Of a DNA stretch of 64,000 nucleotides, positions 60,037-64,000 are shown piece after piece; within the stretch, counting starts at the first letter, position 1, and each line of letters begins with the position of its first letter. The notes beneath the pieces were generated by a model. The model was not told the DNA's origin. It did no database searches and worked only from the letters and a program-made list of their open reading frames with translations. Position numbers and translations under genes: made by a program. This stretch comes from JALYLC01 sp035696365 (GTDB lineage Bacteria > Actinomycetota > Thermoleophilia > Gaiellales > JALYLC01): positions 1 through 64,000 of the forward strand of contig DASRQS010000091.1 in assembly GCA_035696365.1 (NCBI GenBank), written 5' to 3'.

Positions 60037-61205
60037 CGGTCGCGCTGGCGGCGGCGCGCCGCGCGCCGCGCGATCGACCAGCGGTGCGTCTCGCTCGGGC
60101 CGTCGTAGATACGGAAGGCGCGCACCTCGCGTGCGTAGCGCGCCAGCGGCAGATCGTCGCTCGCTCCGAGGCCTCCGCAGATCTGCAGCGAGCGGTCGAC
60201 GACGCGCCCGACGGCCTCGGAGACGAACACCTTGGCGACCGACGACTCGTGCGTCCCGCGCCCGCCGGCGTCGAGCACCTCGGCGCAGCTGCGGATCAGC
60301 CCGCGGCTCGCCTCGATGTCGATCACGCAGTCGGCCACGAGCGCCTGCACCATGCCCTGCTCGAGCAACGGCGCTCCGAAGGCCGTGCGCTCTGCGGCCC
60401 GGTCGAGCGCGATGTCGAGAGCACGCCGGGCGAGCCCGAGCCAGCGCATGCAGTGCGTCAGACGTGCGGGGGCGAGGCGCACCTGGGCGTAGCGGTAGCC
60501 GAGCCCGACCTCGCCGAGCACGGCGTCGCCTGGTACCCGGCAGCCCTCGAACGTCACGACGGCATGTCCGCCGGAGAAAGCGCGGTCCATCGTGGGAATC
60601 AGCCGCTCGACCCGCACGCCGGGGTTGTCGGCCGGCACGAGCAGCATCGTCGCGCCCTCCTCGTGGCGGATCTCGTCCGCGGTGCGCGCCATGCAGATGT
60701 AGAACGCGCAGCCGTGCGCGCCCGTGATCAGGTGCTTGCGCCCGTCGATGACCCAGTCGCTTCCGTCCTGCCGCGCCGTGGTGAGCAGCATCGTCGGGTC
60801 GGAGCCCGCGCCGGGAGCCGGCTCGGTCATCGCGAACGCCGAGCGCACCAAGCCGGCGGCCAGCGGGCGGAGGTAGCGCTCCTGCTGGTCGGGGCTCGCG
60901 ACGGCCTCCAGCAGATGCATGTTGCCCTCGTCGGGCGCCGAGCAGTTGAGCGCCAGCGGGCCCAGCAGGCTGTAGCCGGCCTCCTCGAACACCGGTGCCT
61001 GGCCCCGCACGTCGAGCCCCAGGCCACCGAAGGCCGTGCCCACGTGGGGCGCGAAGAGGCCCGCCGCGCGCGCAGCCGCCTGCAACTCCTCCCGCAGGGC
61101 GGGGGCCGGTCCGTGCGCGGCGGCCTCGTCGCGGATCTCGGCCGGGATCACGACGTCGCGCACGAACGCCCGTACGCGCTCGGCGATCTCTGCGGCGCCG
61201 CTCAC
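60033..61205 (-). CDS. Acyl-CoA dehydrogenase family protein
   Basis: 390 residues. FAMTEPAPGAGSDPTMLLTT (FAD/substrate), DWVIDGRKHLITGAHGCAFY, the mid-domain GVRVERLIPTMDRAFSGGHA, and C-terminal RAAERTAFGAPLLEQGMVQA and QICGGLGASDDLPLARYARE are as in ACADs of the ACAD10/11 type. Oxidises an acyl-CoA with FAD. GTG 61205 overlaps the E1 alpha stop (GTGA). Confidence 0.92.
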   Translation of the reverse strand: MSGAAEIAERVRAFVRDVVIPAEIRDEAAAHGPAPALREELQAAARAAGLFAPHVGTAFGGLGLDVRGQAPVFEEAGYSLLGPLALNCSAPDEGNMHLLEAVASPDQQERYLRPLAAGLVRSAFAMTEPAPGAGSDPTMLLTTARQDGSDWVIDGRKHLITGAHGCAFYICMARTADEIRHEEGATMLLVPADNPGVRVERLIPTMDRAFSGGHAVVTFEGCRVPGDAVLGEVGLGYRYAQVRLAPARLTHCMRWLGLARRALDIALDRAAERTAFGAPLLEQGMVQALVADCVIDIEASRGLIRSCAEVLDAGGRGTHESSVAKVFVSEAVGRVVDRSLQICGGLGASDDLPLARYAREVRAFRIYDGPSETHRWSIARRAARRRQRDR

Positions 61206-62218
61206 GTCAGCTTCGTCGCGTAGACGCCGTCGAGGATCGTCGCCGGATCGGGCGCGGGCGACGCCTCCGCCTCTTGGAGCCCCGCGCTCACCTCGTCGGC
61301 TGCCGCCGTGCGCAACGCCTCCAGCTCGCCCTCGGAGAGTCCGTCCAGACGCAGGCGCGCAGCCAGGCGCTCGACGGGATCGCGTTTCTCGGCATACTCG
61401 GTCCGCTCCGCCTGATCCATGTAGCTGCCGTCGTCGTGCGCGGCGTGCCCGTCGAGCCGCAGCGTGACGGCCTCCACGGCCTGGGGCCCGGCACCCGAGC
61501 GCGCGCGCTCCACCGCGGCCCGCAGCTCCACCAGTGTCAGTACGGCATCGCTCCCGTCCACGCGCGCCGCGGGGATGCCCCAGCCGCCCTCCACCCGGTC
61601 GGCCAAACACGTGTTCATCATCTGCCTGCTGGTCGGCGTGGAGTAGGCCCAGCCGTTGGACTGGAGCACGAACACGGCGGGCACCTTGAGCACCGCTGCG
61701 AGGTTGAGGCCCTCGTGCACGTCGCCCGTGCTCATCGCGCCGTCGCCACAGAAGGTCAATGCCACGCGCGGCTCGCGCCGGCGCTTGAAGGCGAGCGCCG
61801 CGCCCACGACGACGGGGCAGAGATCGCCGAGCATGGACACGAGCGGGAAGACGCCGTGCTCGCGCGCGCCGAAGTGCATGTTGCCGTCCCGGCCCCGGGT
61901 GGGGGAGTCGCCCTTGCCCAGGAAGTTGCGGAAGGCCTCGGTCGGCGTGACGCCGCGCGCGAGGTGGCAGGCGAGCTCCCGGTTGAGCGGTGCGCACACG
62001 TCGTCGGGGCCGAGCGCATAGCCGGCGGCGGCGCCCACCGCCTCCTGCCCGCGCCCGGTGTAGACCGATCCGGAGACGCGGCCCTGCCGGTACAGCAGTC
62101 CGACGCGCTCCTCGATCAGGCGGTGCAACAGCACGAGGCGGAAGAGCGCGAGCCGGTCCTCGCGCGTGACCTCGGAGGAGTCGTCGCACGGGATGGTCGC
62201 CGCGCGCTCAGTAGCCAC
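61202..62218 (-). CDS. 2-oxoacid dehydrogenase E1 component, alpha subunit
   Basis: 338 residues. Thiamine diphosphate motif GDGAMSTGDVHEGLNLAAVL with later SNGWA, and HDDGSYM near the phosphorylation-loop site. It decarboxylates a pyruvate, acetoin or branched-chain 2-oxoacid with the beta subunit. No E2 or E3 gene lies nearby. GTG 62218 overlaps the beta gene by 11 nt and has GAGGAGG in front. Confidence 0.92.
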   Translation of the reverse strand: MATERAATIPCDDSSEVTREDRLALFRLVLLHRLIEERVGLLYRQGRVSGSVYTGRGQEAVGAAAGYALGPDDVCAPLNRELACHLARGVTPTEAFRNFLGKGDSPTRGRDGNMHFGAREHGVFPLVSMLGDLCPVVVGAALAFKRRREPRVALTFCGDGAMSTGDVHEGLNLAAVLKVPAVFVLQSNGWAYSTPTSRQMMNTCLADRVEGGWGIPAARVDGSDAVLTLVELRAAVERARSGAGPQAVEAVTLRLDGHAAHDDGSYMDQAERTEYAEKRDPVERLAARLRLDGLSEGELEALRTAAADEVSAGLQEAEASPAPDPATILDGVYATKLT

Positions 62219-63179
62219 CGAGCCTCCTCAGCTCCTCGACGACGCGCTCGACGGACGGGATGTAGGCGTCCTCGAGCTCGGGGGCGAACGGCACGGGAGC
62301 GATCGGCGCGGCGATCAGCAGCGGCGGTGCATCCAGCAGCTCGAAGCCCTCGCGCGCGATCAGCGAGAGCACGGCGCCCGCCGCGCCGATCGACGAGCTG
62401 GCCTCCTGCAGCACGCACACGCGCGAGGTGCGCGCGAGCGAGGCCAGGATCGCCTCGCCGTCCAGCGGCCAGACGGTGCGCAGGTCGAGCACCTCGACGG
62501 AGGCCTCGCTCTCGAGCGCGCCGGCCGCACGGAGAGCGATGTCCACCATCGCCCCGTAGGCGACGACGGTCACGTCGGAGCCCGGGCGGGCGATGCACGC
62601 ACGGCCGATGGGGGTGCGCAGCGTGCTCTCCGGCGCCTCGGCCTTGAGGCGGCGGTAGAGCGCCTTGTGCTCGAAGTAGAGCACCGGGTCGTCGTCCTCG
62701 ATCGCACTGCGCAGGAGCCCGTAGGCGTCCTCGACGCTCCCGGGGCAGACGACCTTGAGCCCTGCCGTGCCGATGAAGAAGCCCTCCGGGCAGCTCGCGT
62801 GGAAGGGCCCGCCGCGCACGCCGCCACCGAACGGCGAGCGGATCACGACGGGGAGCTTGATGCCGCTGCGCCAGTGCGTCTTGGCGCCGACCGTCACGAT
62901 CGAGTCGAAGGCGCAGGAGATGAAGTCCGCGAACTGCAGCTCCGCGATCGGCCGCTCGCCCATCCAGGCGGCGCCGAAGGCGGCACCGACGAAGCCCTCC
63001 TCCGCGATCGGCGTGTCGATCACGCGCTCGGCGCCGAATTCGTCGAGCAGCCCCTTGGAGACCCCGAACGGGCCGCCGAAATGACCGACGTCCTCGCCCA
63101 TCAGGAACACCCGCTCGTCGTCGCGCATGGCATCCGCCATCGCCGTGCGGATCGCCTCGAGGTAGGTGACCTCGGCCAC
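62208..63179 (-). CDS. 2-oxoacid dehydrogenase E1 component, beta subunit
   Basis: 323 residues from GTG 63179. VTYLEAIRTAMADAMRDDER, GEDVGHFGGPFGVSKGLLDE, TPIAEEGFVGAAFGAAWMGE and SPFGGGVRGGPFHASCPEGF are E1-beta blocks. The branched-chain or acetoin type is favoured by the neighbouring ACAD, as inference. Here the beta gene precedes alpha. Confidence 0.92.
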   Translation of the reverse strand: MAEVTYLEAIRTAMADAMRDDERVFLMGEDVGHFGGPFGVSKGLLDEFGAERVIDTPIAEEGFVGAAFGAAWMGERPIAELQFADFISCAFDSIVTVGAKTHWRSGIKLPVVIRSPFGGGVRGGPFHASCPEGFFIGTAGLKVVCPGSVEDAYGLLRSAIEDDDPVLYFEHKALYRRLKAEAPESTLRTPIGRACIARPGSDVTVVAYGAMVDIALRAAGALESEASVEVLDLRTVWPLDGEAILASLARTSRVCVLQEASSSIGAAGAVLSLIAREGFELLDAPPLLIAAPIAPVPFAPELEDAYIPSVERVVEELRRLGGY

Positions 63180-63186
63180 GGCGCCC

Positions 63187-63192
63187 ACAATA
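63187..63192 (-). promoter_or_regulatory. -10 hexamer TATTGT, leaderless promoter of the E1-ACAD-APH operon
   Basis: TATTGT lies seven bases before GTG 63179. The in-frame GTG 63188 lies within the hexamer's 3' part and is unlikely. Confidence 0.55.
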
Positions 63193-63245
63193 CCGCCGCG
63201 CCCCGGCGGGACGAACGATTCGCTCGTTCGTGCCGGTTACGCGGG

Positions 63246-63320
63246 TAAGACGTTCTCACTGAATGAGCGTGGCGTCTGGAGCGTCCCAGCCACGCATGCT
63301 CATTCGGTGAGAGCGTCTAA
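63246..63320. repeat. R1 palindromic element, full copy 5
   Basis: TAAGACGTTCTCACTGAATG-AGCGTGG and CCACGCATGCTCATTCGGTG-AGAGCGTCTAA frame a CGTCTGGAGCGTCCCAG centre. It lies between divergent operons, and its terminal TAA forms the first half of the MarR -10 (TAAAGT at 63318). Confidence 0.85.
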
Positions 63321-63323
63321 AGT
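63318..63323 (+). promoter_or_regulatory. -10 hexamer TAAAGT of marR, built from the R1 end
   Basis: TAAAGT lies seven bases before ATG 63331 (four before ATG 63328), so 63331 is preferred. TAA is the last triplet of R1 copy 5. Confidence 0.55.
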
Positions 63324-63330
63324 GTGAATG

Positions 63331-63792
63331 ATGGCGAAGGCGACCGAAGCCCAGCTCTCGCGTCGCGAGCTCGCGGCGTGGCGCGGTCTGCTCCGCACGC
63401 ACGCACGCGTGCTGGCCGAGCTCGACGCCGAGCTCGAGGCGGCGCACGGGCTCGCCGTGCCCGAGTACGAGGTGCTGCTCGTCCTGACCCAGAACGGCGA
63501 CAACCACCTGCGCATGAGCGAGCTCGCCGATGCTGCACTGCTCACGCGCAGCGGCATGACGCGGCTCGTCGACCGCCTGGAGCGTCAGGGGCTGGTGCGC
63601 CGCGAGCGCTGCGCGGCCGACGGGCGCGGCACCTACGCGGTGATCACGCCCGAGGGCAGCGCCCGCTTCGCCGAGGCCCGGCCGACGCACATCGCCGGCG
63701 TGCGGCGCCTCTTCCTCGGCCCGCTCAAGAAGAAGGATCAGCGCGCGCTGGGCGTGGCATTCGACACGGTTCTCGGCGGGGACCCAGCCTAG
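63331..63792 (+). CDS. MarR family transcriptional regulator
   Basis: 153 residues. Winged helix with LRMSELADAALLTRSGMTRL and VDRLERQGLVRRERCAADGR, then GTYAVITPEGSARFAEARPT and a C-terminal dimer helix. Represses genes or activates by ligand release; the target may be the divergent E1 operon whose promoter is 130 bp away. The ligand is unknown. Confidence 0.92.
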   Translation: MAKATEAQLSRRELAAWRGLLRTHARVLAELDAELEAAHGLAVPEYEVLLVLTQNGDNHLRMSELADAALLTRSGMTRLVDRLERQGLVRRERCAADGRGTYAVITPEGSARFAEARPTHIAGVRRLFLGPLKKKDQRALGVAFDTVLGGDPA

Positions 63793-63812
63793 TCATCTAC
63801 CCTCGTGGATGG

Positions 63813-64000
63813 ATGCGCGTGTCCCCGCATGTCGTTCGCGGGCCCACGCCCGTCCAGATAGCGCTCGCGCGCATCCGGCTGCCCGTCGGGCCACGGGCCT
63901 GCGAGGCCGCGGCGATCGCCACCGTCGCGCTCGTCGCGGCGATGGTGCTGGCGCCGCTGACGCTCTCGCACGACCTCCCGAACGCCTATGACACGGACGC
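63813..64000 (+). CDS. Membrane protein, start only (cut by window edge)
   Basis: 62 residues seen from ATG 63813: a basic start MRVSPHVVRGPTPVQ, then a hydrophobic helix AAAIATVALVAAMVLAPLTL. TACCCT lies nine bases before the start. Family unknown. Confidence 0.55.
   Translation, partial: MRVSPHVVRGPTPVQIALARIRLPVGPRACEAAAIATVALVAAMVLAPLTLSHDLPNAYDTD

Overview
The window is a high-GC, gene-dense bacterial chromosome segment. It carries no phage, plasmid, CRISPR or tRNA genes that I can see. It has a GTP-type PEP carboxykinase, coenzyme F420 biosynthesis genes beside F420-type oxidoreductases, an RskA-type anti-sigma factor, DUF4331 and DUF4015 proteins, and GTG/TTG starts with 1-13 nt gene overlaps. 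Together these point to an actinobacterium, most likely of the Thermoleophilia (Solirubrobacter/Gaiella side). That placement is inference from gene content.

Layout. 1-6960 is central carbon metabolism: a cut-off isocitrate/isopropylmalate dehydrogenase, PEP carboxykinase, an RDD membrane protein, and a succinate dehydrogenase whose membrane subunit is a cysteine-rich SdhE type (sdhA-sdhB-sdhE). 6977-9961 holds a phosphoesterase and a TetR/MFS efflux pair with a visible operator. 10018-13531 holds recQ, a stand-alone infA, an EcsC-like protein and a membrane-anchored nuclease. 13553-14394 is a two-gene AhpD-like unit whose second gene reads through an in-frame TGA and looks like a selenoprotein. 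14555-18847 has a second phosphoesterase, a GNAT-like protein and lysC-asd. 18933-23153 has a DUF4015 protein, the dnaX-ybaB-recR operon and, divergent from dnaX, the SRP RNA on the minus strand. 23250-29548 has an MBL-like protein, a Nudix hydrolase and the operon otsA - otsB/GH15 fusion - methyltransferase. 29630-37296 contains an OmpA-like protein, an acyl-CoA synthetase, a secreted HExxH protein, a PAS/GGDEF/HD-GYP protein and a secreted SdrD/DUF11 protein. 37442-45288 is an F420 cluster (fbiC, cofC, cofD, cofE, a PPOX-fold protein and three LLM oxidoreductases). 45420-49142 is regulatory (ECF sigma and anti-sigma, response regulator, degenerate sigma-like protein, histidine kinase). 49249-53815 is a DUF4331-TPR-NicO transporter operon. 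55472-58924 encodes a zinc-ribbon/cyclase/AAA/TPR regulator. 58957-63179 is an operon of 2-oxoacid dehydrogenase E1 beta and alpha, an acyl-CoA dehydrogenase and an APH-fold protein. A MarR gene and a cut-off membrane protein close the window.

Three patterns cut across the genes. First, most operon-leading genes have a -10 hexamer of form TAnnnT only 6-9 nt before the start codon and no Shine-Dalgarno sequence, which implies leaderless mRNAs; I used this to set many starts. Second, a family of palindromic elements (called R1 here; five copies at 846, 16518, 23841, 58922 and 63246) sits at gene ends. It supplies the stop codons of six genes in three reading frames, and one copy supplies a promoter -10. 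Third, a different palindrome family with core GGGGTCnGACCCC (called R2 here) occupies intergenic gaps at 32535, 35631, 40722 and 40766, and resembles bidirectional terminators.
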